The notes under the pieces are model-generated. The model made no database searches. It worked only from the letters and a program-made list of their open reading frames with translations, and was not told the DNA's origin. Below are positions 1 to 8,961 of a stretch of 64,000 nt of DNA, piece after piece (positions within the stretch are counted from its first letter, which is position 1; every line of letters begins with the position of its first letter). Made by a program: the position numbers and the translations under genes. Origin of the DNA: Lutibacter profundi (GTDB lineage: Bacteria; Bacteroidota; Bacteroidia; Flavobacteriales; Flavobacteriaceae); contig NZ_CP013355.1 in the NCBI RefSeq assembly GCF_001543325.1, positions 1,456,001 through 1,520,000 of the forward strand. The letters run 5' to 3'.

Positions 1-361
1 TCATTGCTTGTACTATTGGGAATAATGGGGCAACACCAACACCACCTCCAGCACATAAAACTGTACCAATCTTTGCAATATGTGTTGCTGTTCCTAAAGG
101 TCCAACTACATCTAATAGCATTTCGCCTGCATTCATAGCACATAATTTATGTGAAGAAACTCCAACCCTTTGGACTATTACTGTAATTGTTCCTTGCTCC
201 ATATCTGCATCTGCAATTGTTAACGGAATTCTTTCTCCATTTTTATCAATTCTTAAAATGATGAAGTTACCCGCTTTTCTACTTTTAGCAATATAAGGTG
301 CTTCAATAACCAACCTTGCTACATTTTCAGAGAGGAATTCTTTTTTAACTATTTTAAACAT
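1..361 (-). CDS. Sulfide/dihydroorotate dehydrogenase-like FAD/NAD-binding protein (NfnA-like), partial
   Basis: The gene starts at the ATG at 359-361 and runs off the left edge, so only about 120 N-terminal residues are visible. It reads MFKIVKKEFLSENVARLVIE, followed by an R-I-P-L-T segment that fits the FAD-binding RxxS/T region of the ferredoxin reductase fold. The CAGGGVGVAP motif near residue 108 is the NAD(P)-binding start of the same fold. In this family the protein is the small subunit of NADH-dependent ferredoxin:NADP+ oxidoreductase (NfnAB), a soluble enzyme that balances NADH, NADPH and ferredoxin. The partner NfnB/GltD-like subunit would be expected just beyond the left edge, but that is inference. 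A dihydroorotate dehydrogenase electron-transfer subunit (PyrK-like) is the alternative. Confidence 0.8.
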   Translation of the reverse strand, partial: MFKIVKKEFLSENVARLVIEAPYIAKSRKAGNFIILRIDKNGERIPLTIADADMEQGTITVIVQRVGVSSHKLCAMNAGEMLLDVVGPLGTATHIAKIGTVLCAGGGVGVAPLFPIVQAM

Positions 362-667
362 ATTTTTATACTTTACTATTAATAATAGAAAAAACACATT
401 TTTTTAAAAACGGTGTTATTCCTTTTATTTTTATGTGTATAAAGTTACGCTAAGGGAAAAGGTAAAAACTTGAGTAATATCAGTTTTTAATTGAAAGAGT
501 ACGATTTATTTTAATATCAAAAAAAGGTGTAAAAAAAGTAGAAATGAGTATTTTTTTTATTAAAAAATCATCAAATAGTTAAATTTAAATTTATTAAACA
601 TCTATTTCTTTAAAAAAATTGAATTAAAAAAATTGAAAACTATTTAAAACACAAAATAAATATCTTT
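362..667. other. AT-rich intergenic region, 306 bases
   Basis: No open frame worth reporting and no RNA gene is visible here. The stretch is very AT-rich with many A and T tracts. Reading towards the NfnA-like gene on the minus strand, a TAACTTTA sequence around 437-444 is one base off the Bacteroidota -7 element TAnnTTTG and could be its promoter. No hairpin followed by a T-run is obvious after the zinc-finger gene that ends at 668. Confidence 0.5.
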
Positions 668-991
668 TTATTGTGCGCAATTAACACAGAATAAGCTCTC
701 TGGTCTGATTAAAATTCTTCCCAACGGTATTGATTTTTTGCATTTTAAACAAATACCAAATTCATTGCTTCCCAACTGGGAAAAGACACGTTGAAGATTT
801 CTTAATTTACTTTCGGCTTGTCTTAATGAAGCTTCCACTACACTTTTATTATTGATAGCATCCATACGAGAAACACGACCAATAGCACAATCTGGGGCAA
901 TAGGTTTTGTTAGTTCTTTATATTCTTTAATTAATTTTTCAGTTAAAGATATTTGACTAAGAAGTTTTTGTTTAATATCTATGTCTTCCAC
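668..991 (-). CDS. DksA/TraR family C4-type zinc-finger protein
   Basis: A 107-residue protein with an N-terminal helical part (residues 1-75) and a C-terminal zinc finger. The finger has CLKC and CVNC pairs about 20 residues apart, the C4 pattern of DksA/TraR proteins, which bind in the secondary channel of RNA polymerase and alter transcription. The segment with D33 and D44 sits where DksA has its coiled-coil tip acidic residues. At 107 residues it is shorter than E. coli DksA (151) and longer than TraR (73). The start must be GTG at 989-991, because a TGA lies two codons upstream in frame and the next ATG is deep inside the coiled coil. A TATATTTG element lies only 4 bases upstream, so the mRNA may be leaderless. 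Confidence 0.85.
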   Translation of the reverse strand: MEDIDIKQKLLSQISLTEKLIKEYKELTKPIAPDCAIGRVSRMDAINNKSVVEASLRQAESKLRNLQRVFSQLGSNEFGICLKCKKSIPLGRILIRPESLFCVNCAQ

Positions 992-995
992 AAAT

Positions 996-1003
996 CAAAT
1001 ATA
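996..1003 (-). promoter_or_regulatory. Bacteroidota -7 element TATATTTG for the zinc-finger gene
   Basis: On the minus strand this reads TATATTTG, matching the flavobacterial TAnnTTTG element. It ends 4 bases before the GTG start codon at 991, which would place transcription initiation at or beside the start codon. Confidence 0.5.
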
Positions 1004-1088
1004 ATTATTAATTTAAAAATTTAGTGCAAAACAGCTTATAGTTACTAGAGCCATAAATATTAATACTTTGTACTAACTTAAATATGGT

Positions 1089-2051
1089 TTATTTAAGAGG
1101 TCGTTTTTTTATCATACCTCCTTTAGCATCTTTTATACTGTGCATTACAATAAAAGCATCTTTATCTATTTTATCTATTTCAGTGTGTAATTTTGCTAAT
1201 TCTAACCTTGTTATTAGCGTATAAAGTATGTCAATTTCTTTTAAAGTATCACCTCGTTTACCAAATCCTCGTTTACCAGAATAAATGGTACAACCTCTTC
1301 CCATATTTTCAATAATTGCTAACCTAATATCTTCATTTCTATCAGAAATTATGGTAACACCCACGTATTCTTCAATACCCGAAACCACAAAATCTATAGT
1401 TTTTGAAGCTGACAAATAGGTTAATATAGCGTATAAAGCAATTTCCATAGAAAAAACATACGCAGCAATTCCGAAAATAAGAATGTTAAATATTAAAATA
1501 ACATCTCCAATTGTTAAGGCTGTTTTCCTACTTATATAAACAGCAAGTACTTCTGTTCCGTCAATTACAGAACCTCCACGTATTGCCAATCCAATTCCCA
1601 TTCCTAAAAAGAAACCTCCAAAAACTGCAATTAATAATTTATCATCTGTAATAACAAGAAAAGGTATAAAATGTACTGAAATTGCTAATAAAATAATTGC
1701 AAAAACACTTCTAACAGCAAACTGTTTACTAATGGTAGAATATCCCATAAGTATAAATGGAAGGTTTATAACAATAATTAATATTGATAGCGATATTCCT
1801 GTTAATTCAGTGATAATAAGTGAAATTCCCATGACTCCTCCATCAATAAAAGAATTTGGGAGTAGAAATCCATTTAAACCAAAAGTAGCTGATACTACCC
1901 CTATTAAAATGAAAAAACTATCACGAATTAAATGTGAAATTTCAACTTTAGTATTGGTAATTTCTTTCTCTAATTCATTTAATGGAATTTGTTTGTTTTT
2001 CAATTTTCGTTTTATAACCTCATTTATAATATATTGGAAAATTGATGTCAT
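1089..2051 (-). CDS. YitT family membrane protein with C-terminal DUF2179
   Basis: About 320 residues from the ATG at 2049-2051. A TTG 17 codons upstream would give 337 residues, but its extra sequence looks like an untranslated leader. After a polar N-terminus come five or six hydrophobic segments (roughly residues 45-225) rich in Gly, with the sequence GGVMGISLIITELTGIS and a GGSVIDGTEVLAVYISRK stretch typical of YitT proteins. The C-terminal 80-90 residues (ISGIEEYVGVTII-like start, GRGCTIYSGKRGFGKRGD, HSIKDAKGGMIKKRPLK end) fit DUF2179, a small domain that follows these membrane parts. The molecular function of YitT proteins is not firmly established. It stands alone on the minus strand. 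Confidence 0.85.
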   Translation of the reverse strand: MTSIFQYIINEVIKRKLKNKQIPLNELEKEITNTKVEISHLIRDSFFILIGVVSATFGLNGFLLPNSFIDGGVMGISLIITELTGISLSILIIVINLPFILMGYSTISKQFAVRSVFAIILLAISVHFIPFLVITDDKLLIAVFGGFFLGMGIGLAIRGGSVIDGTEVLAVYISRKTALTIGDVILIFNILIFGIAAYVFSMEIALYAILTYLSASKTIDFVVSGIEEYVGVTIISDRNEDIRLAIIENMGRGCTIYSGKRGFGKRGDTLKEIDILYTLITRLELAKLHTEIDKIDKDAFIVMHSIKDAKGGMIKKRPLK

Positions 2052-2255
2052 ATTTTTTTTCTTTAATGCTAATTTATTAGTTTGTGATTTTTGTTCAATC
2101 AAGCTGTTGAACTATCAGCTTCTATCTTTTTCAATTCTAGAATTTATTCAGTTTTCAAATTTGCTTTCTATTTTAAATTTAAAACACTTTCAAATTTAGC
2201 TTATTCTACTATAAAAAAACCCTCTCTAACTAATTAAGATTAAATAAGGCTTATT

Positions 2256-2376
2256 TTGCGTAAAGGTAGAATACTTTGATAAGGCTCAGCACAAGCTATT
2301 TGTTTTAGCTCTTTTACAGTTGTTTTCACAACTGTAAAAAGCGAGTAGTGATAACCCAATTCGCAGGGTAACGCCC
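2256..2376 (-). ncRNA. Structured flavobacterial intergenic element, copy A
   Basis: A 121-base element that shares its layout with 50364-50484. Read on the minus strand it begins GGGCGTTACCC right at the stop codon of the outer-membrane receptor gene. It contains a perfect hairpin with arms TTTTACAGTTG and CAACTGTAAAA, then a CAAATAGCTTGTGCTGAGC block, and ends near TACCTTTACGC. Copy B keeps the same order with a different hairpin sequence, so pairing rather than bases seems conserved. It resembles the repetitive structured elements common in Flavobacteriia; whether it is Rfam Flavo-1 I cannot check. It could be a 3'-UTR structure or a mobile repeat. Confidence 0.55.
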
Positions 2377-5042
2377 TATAAAATATATTTTATTGAAAGT
2401 AGATAAATTCTTGGCTGAATAAAATACAACGATGTAGTGTTACTATCAGAAATTTCATTATAACTATCTGTATTCATAGAGGTATTATTTGTTAAATTAG
2501 TTACTGAGAGTTTAAATTCCCACTTGCTATCTTTTTGCTGATAATACAAATTAGCATTTAAAAATGAATACGTGTTTTTAACCGTATTTTCATCATTTTT
2601 ATACTTATAATAACTATAATCTGTCGTTAAAATAAAGTTTGTTAGAAATCCTATTTCCATATTTGCAAAAGGCCTATCCGTTGTACTTCCTGTATTTGAA
2701 TACTTTGAAAATGATTTTTGATAGCCTATCTCGAAATTAGGTGCATCTTTAAATTTACTAGCAACACTAACCTGATAATTATGCGAAAGTGTTTTAGATT
2801 TTATTTGCCTATTATTTACAATATTATTAAATATTGAATTATTAACACTTGCCCTTAAATTAGTTTTAAGTTTACTATATGTTTTTCCATATCTAAAAGA
2901 GGCTGAAAATGTTTCATCTGCAAGGTTTGAATTAACTGGAAATGAAACTCTATCTGCACCCAACAATTGAGTGCTATTTTTTATTTCATCAATTTTTTTA
3001 GTGTAGTTTACAGATGCATGAATATTGGTAAATGAAAACATGCTAAAACTAAAATAACTTAGTGAATATTTATGGTACAATGCGTTTTCCAATTCTCTAT
3101 TCCCTTGTGTTAACAACCTATAATTAGATAAAATATAAGCTTCTGCTATTTTGTTAATATCAGGAAATTGTGTAGATATTGAATAGTTAAAACGTAAACT
3201 TTCAGATGATTTAAGCTGTAAACGCGCATATACATCTGGTAATAATTTAATTTTATCTCTTTTAATTTTAGCATCTAGTTGAGTGTCTTTTGTTTGGTAA
3301 TAATGCAAACTCACACCTGGATTAAATGTAAAAATGCCCGATACCATTTTATAATGAACTCCTAAAAATAAATCGGTAAAATTATAATCAACATTATTGT
3401 TTAAAACCGCATTGCTAAAATTTAAAACACTTCCATTTTCCAAATTTTGTGAAATAGTAGAGGTTAAGTTTTGTTTACTTAATAAAGTTCCCAACGTTAA
3501 ATTAATATTGCTTTTTGGAGTTAGTAAATAATAGTAGTCTAATTTAGCATCAAGCCTATTGGTAGTTACTTTTTTATTTTGAATAATATCAATAATGGTT
3601 TCAGAATTATTAGAAGGAATTATTAAAAAAGGCTGTATTGTAACTAAAGAATTGTAAAACGGTTTATCTTTTTCATATTTGTGTTGCAATTCAGCTGAAA
3701 ATATATTTTTATCGTTTATGGTGTAGTACAAATTAAAATTCTGACTTAATGTAACTGGTGTTTCTTCTTTATTTGTGTTAATATCACCACTAATTGTAGA
3801 AGCTACACTATTTAACTCCGTCTGTTTTGAAAGTTTTCCAAAAATATCATAATCAATATGTAAGTTGTTACTCGGGTTGTAGTTAGTACTCAATTTTAAC
3901 ATTCCCAGTGTATTTCCCTGAATAGTTAACGTTCTGTTTTTATCCTCTAAATTTGTGTTATTGTAAATTGTGTTTGATTGTGTTAACATTATTGTTTTAG
4001 AATCATTTACAATAGCAAAACCATTAAAATCTACAGTTTTTTTAGGGGCAAAACTAAAATTTAATGCTCCAAATTTAGAGATTATTTCTTGTGCTCTATT
4101 ATTTTGAGCAGTCATAAACCCTGTTCCTCCAGACGAAACGTTAAAATTAGTTCCCGTACCACTCATTCCACTTCTTAATCCACCTGTAAATCTAAAGTAA
4201 TCTCGCATAGTAAATGGTGCTACACCAATACTATTTACATCTGCCAATACATTGATGCTTTTTTCAGGACTGTAGTAAAATAGCTTAGGTTTTACAATAT
4301 ACTTTTCATCATCACCTAATCCTGTATTTATTTCACCAAACCAGAATCTTTTTTTCCCTTGTTTTAATTTAATGTTAATGGCTATATTATCTTCATTATT
4401 AGTAACATTCCTCATTCCAGCAACCTCATTGTAATTTTTTAGAATTTGAACTTTATCAATTGCTGAAGCTGGTATATTTTGAGTAGCCAATTTGGAATCT
4501 CCATCAAAAAACGCTTTACCTTCAACTAATATTTTTTGAACCTTTTTCCCTTCAACTTCAACTTCTCCATTTTCATCAATATCAACTCCGGGTAATTTTT
4601 TAAGAACATCTCCTAATTTTTTTTCTTTTCCTGAAGTAAATGAATCTACATTATAAACAATAGTATCTCCAACTATTTTTACTGGCATCTCGTAAGTAAT
4701 TTCAACTTCTTTTAATGATTCACTCAACTCTTTTAAAACTATATCTTTTATTAAATCTTTTGAAGAATCCTCAATATTAATATCAATACTCTTTGTATCA
4801 AAACCCAAATAGCTCACTTTTAAAGTATATGCTTGGTTTTGTTCTAAACTTAACTTATAATTTCCTTTTGAATCTGTAATTGAATATGATTGTAAAAATT
4901 TTGTTCCCTTTTTAAAGGCTATTACATTTGCCATTTCTAAAGGGTTTCCTGCTTCACTTTTTATTGTACCTTCAAGTTTTATATTTTGAGCCAAAGCAAT
5001 AAATGGTAGTGTAATTAACCCTAAAATTATTATTTTTCTCAT
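2376..5042 (-). CDS. Outer-membrane beta-barrel receptor (TonB-receptor-like) with carboxypeptidase regulatory-like domain
   Basis: 888 residues. It has a Sec signal peptide (residues 1-18, ending ALAQ), then a CarboxypepD_reg-like beta-sandwich (about 20-105, with PLEMANVIAF and SYLGFDTK). A plug-like region follows (about 115-225; GDTIVYNVDSF, KKLPGVDID, VEGKAFFDG, NYNEVAGM), then a long C-terminal barrel ending in the aromatic-rich YLLSIKYIL. This architecture matches the OMP_b-brl_3 group of TonB-dependent-receptor-like proteins in the outer membrane, whose substrates are usually unknown. It lies 18 bases after the GLPGLI gene at 5061-5921, so the two are probably co-transcribed. A paralogous pair sits at 34850-38278. 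The stop codon overlaps the end of the structured element at 2256-2376. Confidence 0.88.
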   Translation of the reverse strand: MRKIIILGLITLPFIALAQNIKLEGTIKSEAGNPLEMANVIAFKKGTKFLQSYSITDSKGNYKLSLEQNQAYTLKVSYLGFDTKSIDINIEDSSKDLIKDIVLKELSESLKEVEITYEMPVKIVGDTIVYNVDSFTSGKEKKLGDVLKKLPGVDIDENGEVEVEGKKVQKILVEGKAFFDGDSKLATQNIPASAIDKVQILKNYNEVAGMRNVTNNEDNIAINIKLKQGKKRFWFGEINTGLGDDEKYIVKPKLFYYSPEKSINVLADVNSIGVAPFTMRDYFRFTGGLRSGMSGTGTNFNVSSGGTGFMTAQNNRAQEIISKFGALNFSFAPKKTVDFNGFAIVNDSKTIMLTQSNTIYNNTNLEDKNRTLTIQGNTLGMLKLSTNYNPSNNLHIDYDIFGKLSKQTELNSVASTISGDINTNKEETPVTLSQNFNLYYTINDKNIFSAELQHKYEKDKPFYNSLVTIQPFLIIPSNNSETIIDIIQNKKVTTNRLDAKLDYYYLLTPKSNINLTLGTLLSKQNLTSTISQNLENGSVLNFSNAVLNNNVDYNFTDLFLGVHYKMVSGIFTFNPGVSLHYYQTKDTQLDAKIKRDKIKLLPDVYARLQLKSSESLRFNYSISTQFPDINKIAEAYILSNYRLLTQGNRELENALYHKYSLSYFSFSMFSFTNIHASVNYTKKIDEIKNSTQLLGADRVSFPVNSNLADETFSASFRYGKTYSKLKTNLRASVNNSIFNNIVNNRQIKSKTLSHNYQVSVASKFKDAPNFEIGYQKSFSKYSNTGSTTDRPFANMEIGFLTNFILTTDYSYYKYKNDENTVKNTYSFLNANLYYQQKDSKWEFKLSVTNLTNNTSMNTDSYNEISDSNTTSLYFIQPRIYLLSIKYIL

Positions 5043-5060
5043 TTTTAGTTATTAAGTATG

Positions 5061-5921
5061 TTATCCTCTAATTCTAAAATGACCTCCACTACCACTTTTT
5101 TTACGCTCATTTCTAAATCTTTCACGCATTTCTTTTGTTTTATCCTCTACCATTTTATCATATTCTTTTTGTGTAACAACTTTTCCTTTTTTAGGTTCTC
5201 TTATCGTTGATTTCTCTTTCGGATTCATGACTATTTTAGTACATAATATTTGTGTATTTCCATCACTTATTTCTAAAATTAAACCTGGTAAACCCCAATA
5301 CTCTCCCGGACCATGGCTAACAGGAATGTTAAGTGTATACCATGCCGTTACAATGGTTAATTCCATTATGTTTTCTTTTGAATCTTCTTTTTTATCTTGA
5401 TTATTATTTCTTCTTCCAAAGCTAAAATTAGCACTTCTTATAGGCCGTTCAACAACTGTAGTAGCTTTAAAACACAAATTTTCACCAATCATTTTTGTTT
5501 CTTGCTCCATTTTCCAATTATAGCTTATTAGTGTATCTTTAATTAAAAATTTTTTACCACTAAATTCGCTTTCTTTTGCAGATGTTTTGGTTTGTATGTT
5601 TTTATAATAATTTCCTGATGCTCCTCCCATCATCATAAATCGCATTCCTCTACGACTATTTCCTGTTTGATCTAATTTTTTTTCTTCTTTATAGATTGAA
5701 GCTGTTTTATTGAATGTTAAAATATAGGTTTTCTCTAATTGGCTTTTCATTCTTTCTTTGATTCTTTTAATTCTGTCTGCAGGAATTCCGGACCCCGAAA
5801 AATCCATATCAAATGAAGATTTTGTTAGATATGTAGCTTTTCCTTGAAAATCTTGGGCATTGATAGTATTAACAATTAAAAACAGCATTCCTAAAATGCT
5901 TTTATACTTTAATATTCTCAT
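5061..5921 (-). CDS. GLPGLI family exported protein
   Basis: 286 residues with a signal peptide (residues 1-22, cleaved near INAQ). The family-defining GLPGLI motif is present in YWGLPGLILEISDGN around residue 210. A second conserved block, YNWKMEQETKMIGENLCFKA (about 130-150), is shared with the paralogue at 37532-38278. The C-terminus is very basic (NERKKSGSGGHFRIRG). GLPGLI proteins are a Bacteroidota family, often encoded beside outer-membrane receptors; their biochemical role is unknown. A periplasmic or outer-membrane-associated partner of the receptor at 2376-5042 is the natural inference. A TATATTTG promoter element lies at 5950-5957, and the gene is divergent from a two-component system. 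Confidence 0.88.
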   Translation of the reverse strand: MRILKYKSILGMLFLIVNTINAQDFQGKATYLTKSSFDMDFSGSGIPADRIKRIKERMKSQLEKTYILTFNKTASIYKEEKKLDQTGNSRRGMRFMMMGGASGNYYKNIQTKTSAKESEFSGKKFLIKDTLISYNWKMEQETKMIGENLCFKATTVVERPIRSANFSFGRRNNNQDKKEDSKENIMELTIVTAWYTLNIPVSHGPGEYWGLPGLILEISDGNTQILCTKIVMNPKEKSTIREPKKGKVVTQKEYDKMVEDKTKEMRERFRNERKKSGSGGHFRIRG

Positions 5922-5949
5922 TTTTATACGTTTTCAATTAAATAGATTG

Positions 5950-5957
5950 CAAATATA
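5950..5957 (-). promoter_or_regulatory. -7 element TATATTTG for the GLPGLI/receptor operon
   Basis: On the minus strand this reads TATATTTG, a full match to TAnnTTTG, about 28 bases upstream of the GLPGLI start. It faces away from the kinase promoter at 6033-6040, so the two divergent units could be controlled from the same 120-base gap. Confidence 0.5.
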
Positions 5958-6032
5958 AATGCTATTGCTATAAATTTCAGTTAATTAGTGTTAACGATTG
6001 TTAAGCTATGTGGATAATACAATATATGTACT

Positions 6033-6040
6033 TAACTTTG
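6033..6040 (+). promoter_or_regulatory. -7 element TAACTTTG for the histidine kinase
   Basis: TAACTTTG fits TAnnTTTG and ends 5 bases before the ATG at 6046, again suggesting a very short or absent leader. It also argues against the TTG start at 5998 for the kinase, because that start would lie upstream of the promoter. Confidence 0.5.
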
Positions 6041-6045
6041 AAAAT

Positions 6046-7515
6046 ATGAATAAAAGAAACTACAAATGGGTTGTTTATTTTATAACTATTACTATAATTA
6101 CAACAATTATTGTACAAGTATATTGGAATTATAGAGAGTATAAAATTAATAAGCAAAACTTAATTGGTAAAGTTCAATTAAGTTTAGATAATGCTGTTGA
6201 AGCCTACTTTGTAAACCTAACCAAATCTGGAATTATTACATTTACTTCCTTAGATTCTTTAAACTCAAAAGAAAAAATAGATACTATTATTGTTCGTACA
6301 AATTCTAGAAGAGGTTTTAGAAAAAAAATAGATAGTACTTTACAAAATATCGCAAAGCTTGAAAATAAAAAGCCTTTATTAATAAAACGTGCTAGAAACA
6401 GATTGTTTCCTTTTTTTACACAAAATAAACATTTGCCTAAAAATATTGATAGCCTAATATCAAAAGTTTTTATTTCAATTTCAAGAGATACATTAGACTT
6501 ACAAAAACTAGATTCTTATTTAAAAAAAGAGTTTAAGCGAAACAATATAAATGTTAAATACGGTTTAAAATATAACTATCATCAAAGGCATTTTGAAGAT
6601 AGTATTACTAACAAAACTATTGAATATAAGCTCCAAAATTTCCCTAAAAAACACTTAAAAACAATATCAAATTCAACATATTTACCACATAGAAGTAAAT
6701 TAGAACTATTTTTTACCAATGAAACAGCAATACTCTTAAGAAATTCGTTTATTAGTATTTTACTGTCATTATTATTGTCTGCCAGTATTATAGCAAGCTT
6801 AGTTTATTTATTAAAAACCATTTATAAACAAAAACAATTAGCTGAAGTAAAAAACGACCTAATTAGTAATATTACGCACGAATTTAAAACACCTATTGCA
6901 ACTATTTCTACAGCCTTGGAAGCTCTGAAAAATTTTAATGCGTTAGATGATAAAAAGAAATCTGAAGAATATATATCAATAGCGAATTCACAAGTTACTA
7001 AATTGAACTTAATGGTTGAGAAAATTTTAGAAACTGCCATATTAAACCAAGAAGAGTTGGTGCTAAATAAGCAGCCAATTCATCTCGCTAAATTATTAGA
7101 ATCAATCCTTGAAAAATATAAAATTATAAATACAAAAAAAACTTTCGAATTTAAAAATTCTTTTGGTGAAATTATTTTAAATTTAGATAAATTTCATTTT
7201 GAAAATGCCATTGGAAATATTATAGATAACGCCATCAAATACGGTGGTAATAAAATTTTAATAACGTTAATTTCTAAAAACAATAAACCCGTTATTTTAA
7301 TTAAAGACAATGGAGATGGAATTCATAAAACTCAAAAAGATAAAGTTTTTGAACAATTTTACAGAATATCAGAAGGAAATACTCACAATGTAAAAGGCTT
7401 TGGCATTGGCTTGTATTACACCAAAAAAATTATTGAAAAACACGGTGGATATATCCATATTATATATGATAACAATAATAACACTTTATTTGAAATTGAA
7501 TTGCTAAATGAATAA
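6046..7515 (+). CDS. Sensor histidine kinase
   Basis: 489 residues from the ATG at 6046. Two transmembrane segments (about 8-28 and 230-255) enclose a roughly 200-residue periplasmic sensor region that I do not recognise. The cytoplasmic part has the H-box ISNITHEFKTPIATI with the phospho-accepting His at residue 278, then the N-box (IIDNAIKYGG), G1 box (IKDNGDGI) and G2 box (GFGIGLYYTKKIIEKHGG) of HATPase_c. No HAMP domain is evident between the second membrane segment and the H-box. It overlaps the response regulator by 8 bases, so the two are translated together. Divergent placement from the GLPGLI/receptor pair suggests the pair may be a target; that is inference. Confidence 0.92.
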   Translation: MNKRNYKWVVYFITITIITTIIVQVYWNYREYKINKQNLIGKVQLSLDNAVEAYFVNLTKSGIITFTSLDSLNSKEKIDTIIVRTNSRRGFRKKIDSTLQNIAKLENKKPLLIKRARNRLFPFFTQNKHLPKNIDSLISKVFISISRDTLDLQKLDSYLKKEFKRNNINVKYGLKYNYHQRHFEDSITNKTIEYKLQNFPKKHLKTISNSTYLPHRSKLELFFTNETAILLRNSFISILLSLLLSASIIASLVYLLKTIYKQKQLAEVKNDLISNITHEFKTPIATISTALEALKNFNALDDKKKSEEYISIANSQVTKLNLMVEKILETAILNQEELVLNKQPIHLAKLLESILEKYKIINTKKTFEFKNSFGEIILNLDKFHFENAIGNIIDNAIKYGGNKILITLISKNNKPVILIKDNGDGIHKTQKDKVFEQFYRISEGNTHNVKGFGIGLYYTKKIIEKHGGYIHIIYDNNNNTLFEIELLNE

Positions 7516-8188
7516 ACCAATTAAAATATTATTAGCAGAGGATGAACCTTCATTAGGTCAAATAATTAAAGAAAGTTTGGAAACAAGGAATTTTGAAGTA
7601 CTCCTTTGTGCTAATGGAGAGGAGGCTTATAACGTTTATAAAACTGAAAATCCTCTATTATTGGTTTTAGATGTAATGATGCCTAAAAAAGATGGTTTTA
7701 CTCTTGCAAAAGAAATTAGAAGAGAAAACCCAACTATTCCTATTATATTTTTAACTGCCAAATCTCAAACCAAAGATGTAGTAGAAGGGTTTAACATAGG
7801 AGGGAATGACTATTTAAAAAAACCCTTTAGCATGGAAGAATTAATAGTTCGTATAAATGCACTTTTAAAAAGAGGTGAAAATGAATTAAATATTGAATCA
7901 ATTGCCTTAGGTAAATTTATTTTCAACCTTAAAAAACAAACACTTCAATTAAATGCTAAAATTGAAACTTTAACACATCGTGAAGCGAATTTATTATATT
8001 ACTTAATAAAAAATAAAAATCAAATATTAGAGCGTTCTTTTATTTTAAAAAAACTATGGGGTAATGATGATTTCTTCAATGCCCGAAGTATGGATGTGTT
8101 TATTACTAAGCTTCGAAAAAAATTAAAAGACGATACTTCAATTCAAATTATAAATGTTCGTAGTTACGGTTATAAATTAATTTATTAA
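7508..8188 (+). CDS. OmpR/PhoB-type response regulator
   Basis: 226 residues. The receiver domain (about 5-118) has the acidic pocket AEDE at 10-13, the phosphorylated Asp at residue 55 (VLDVMMPKKDG), a conserved Thr in IIFLTAK and the Lys of DYLKKPF. The C-terminal winged-helix DNA-binding domain (about 130-226) has LTHREANLLYYL, the recognition-helix region RSMDVFITKLRKKLK and the final hairpin NVRSYGYKLIY. It is the partner of the kinase that ends at 7515, with the ATG lying inside the kinase's last codons. It probably activates or represses promoters in the neighbourhood, perhaps the divergent receptor operon. Confidence 0.95.
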   Translation: MNKPIKILLAEDEPSLGQIIKESLETRNFEVLLCANGEEAYNVYKTENPLLLVLDVMMPKKDGFTLAKEIRRENPTIPIIFLTAKSQTKDVVEGFNIGGNDYLKKPFSMEELIVRINALLKRGENELNIESIALGKFIFNLKKQTLQLNAKIETLTHREANLLYYLIKNKNQILERSFILKKLWGNDDFFNARSMDVFITKLRKKLKDDTSIQIINVRSYGYKLIY

Positions 8189-8265
8189 CAGTTTTTGTTT
8201 GAGTATAAAAAAACCAAAAAAAAATAATTAACTTGTGCTTTTAAAAATTTACATAAAAATTTGAT

Positions 8266-8880
8266 ATGCACGTAGCAATTGCTGGTAACATAGGAGCAGG
8301 TAAAACAACTTTAACAAAACTTTTAGCAAAACATTACAAATGGGAACCCCACTATGAGTCTGTAGATGAAAACCCATATTTAGACGACTTTTATGGAGAA
8401 ATGGAACGTTGGTCGTTTAATTTACAAGTTTACTTTTTAAATAGTAGGTTTCGTCAAATATTAGAAATTAGAGAAACAGGTAAAAATTTAATTCAGGATA
8501 GAACTATTTACGAGGATGCACGAATTTTTGCTCCAAACTTACATGCTATGGGCTTAATGCCTAATAGAGATTTTAAAAATTATGAATCGCTGTTTGAATT
8601 GATGGAACGATTAGTAACTCCACCAGATTTATTAATTTATTTACGAGCTTCTATACCTACATTGGTTGGTCAAATTCATAAAAGAGGACGTGATTATGAA
8701 AACTCAATAAGTATTGATTATTTAAGTAGATTAAATGAACGCTATGAAGCCTGGATTTCAAAATACACAAAAGGAAAACTTTTAATTATTGATGTTGACA
8801 ACTTAAATTTTGTTGATAACCAAGAAGATTTAGGCTCTGTTATTGATAAAATTGATGCACAAATAAATGGACTATTTTAA
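8266..8880 (+). CDS. Deoxynucleoside kinase
   Basis: 204 residues of the dNK/dGK-dCK kinase family, which phosphorylates deoxynucleosides to monophosphates in nucleotide salvage. The P-loop AGNIGAGKTT is at residues 6-15, the DRTIYED block (about 84-90) matches the DRS-type catalytic motif, and HKRGRDYE (about 145-152) is the Arg-rich LID. The C-terminus contains a conserved DVDNL strand. Substrate preference cannot be read from the sequence. It is a single-gene unit, ending before a bidirectional hairpin at 8918-8944. A second kinase domain of this family is fused to FolK at 23385-24509. Confidence 0.92.
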   Translation: MHVAIAGNIGAGKTTLTKLLAKHYKWEPHYESVDENPYLDDFYGEMERWSFNLQVYFLNSRFRQILEIRETGKNLIQDRTIYEDARIFAPNLHAMGLMPNRDFKNYESLFELMERLVTPPDLLIYLRASIPTLVGQIHKRGRDYENSISIDYLSRLNERYEAWISKYTKGKLLIIDVDNLNFVDNQEDLGSVIDKIDAQINGLF

Positions 8881-8917
8881 TTTTTTTAGGCTATAAAATT
8901 AGGCTATATATAAAAAC

Positions 8918-8944
8918 AAAAAACTCGCCAATGGCGAGTTTTTT
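8918..8944. terminator. Bidirectional intrinsic terminator between the deoxynucleoside kinase and hppA
   Basis: Arms AAAACTCGCC and GGCGAGTTTT pair perfectly around the loop AAT. There is an A-run before and a T-run after the stem, so it can stop transcription from both convergent genes. Confidence 0.85.
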
Positions 8945-8961
8945 ATATATTAAATTGTTAA

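Noticed and set aside
1732-2199. Plus-strand open frame of 155 codons
   Set aside because: It lies antisense to the YitT gene, and its sequence is a hydrophobic mirror of that gene with no start signal.
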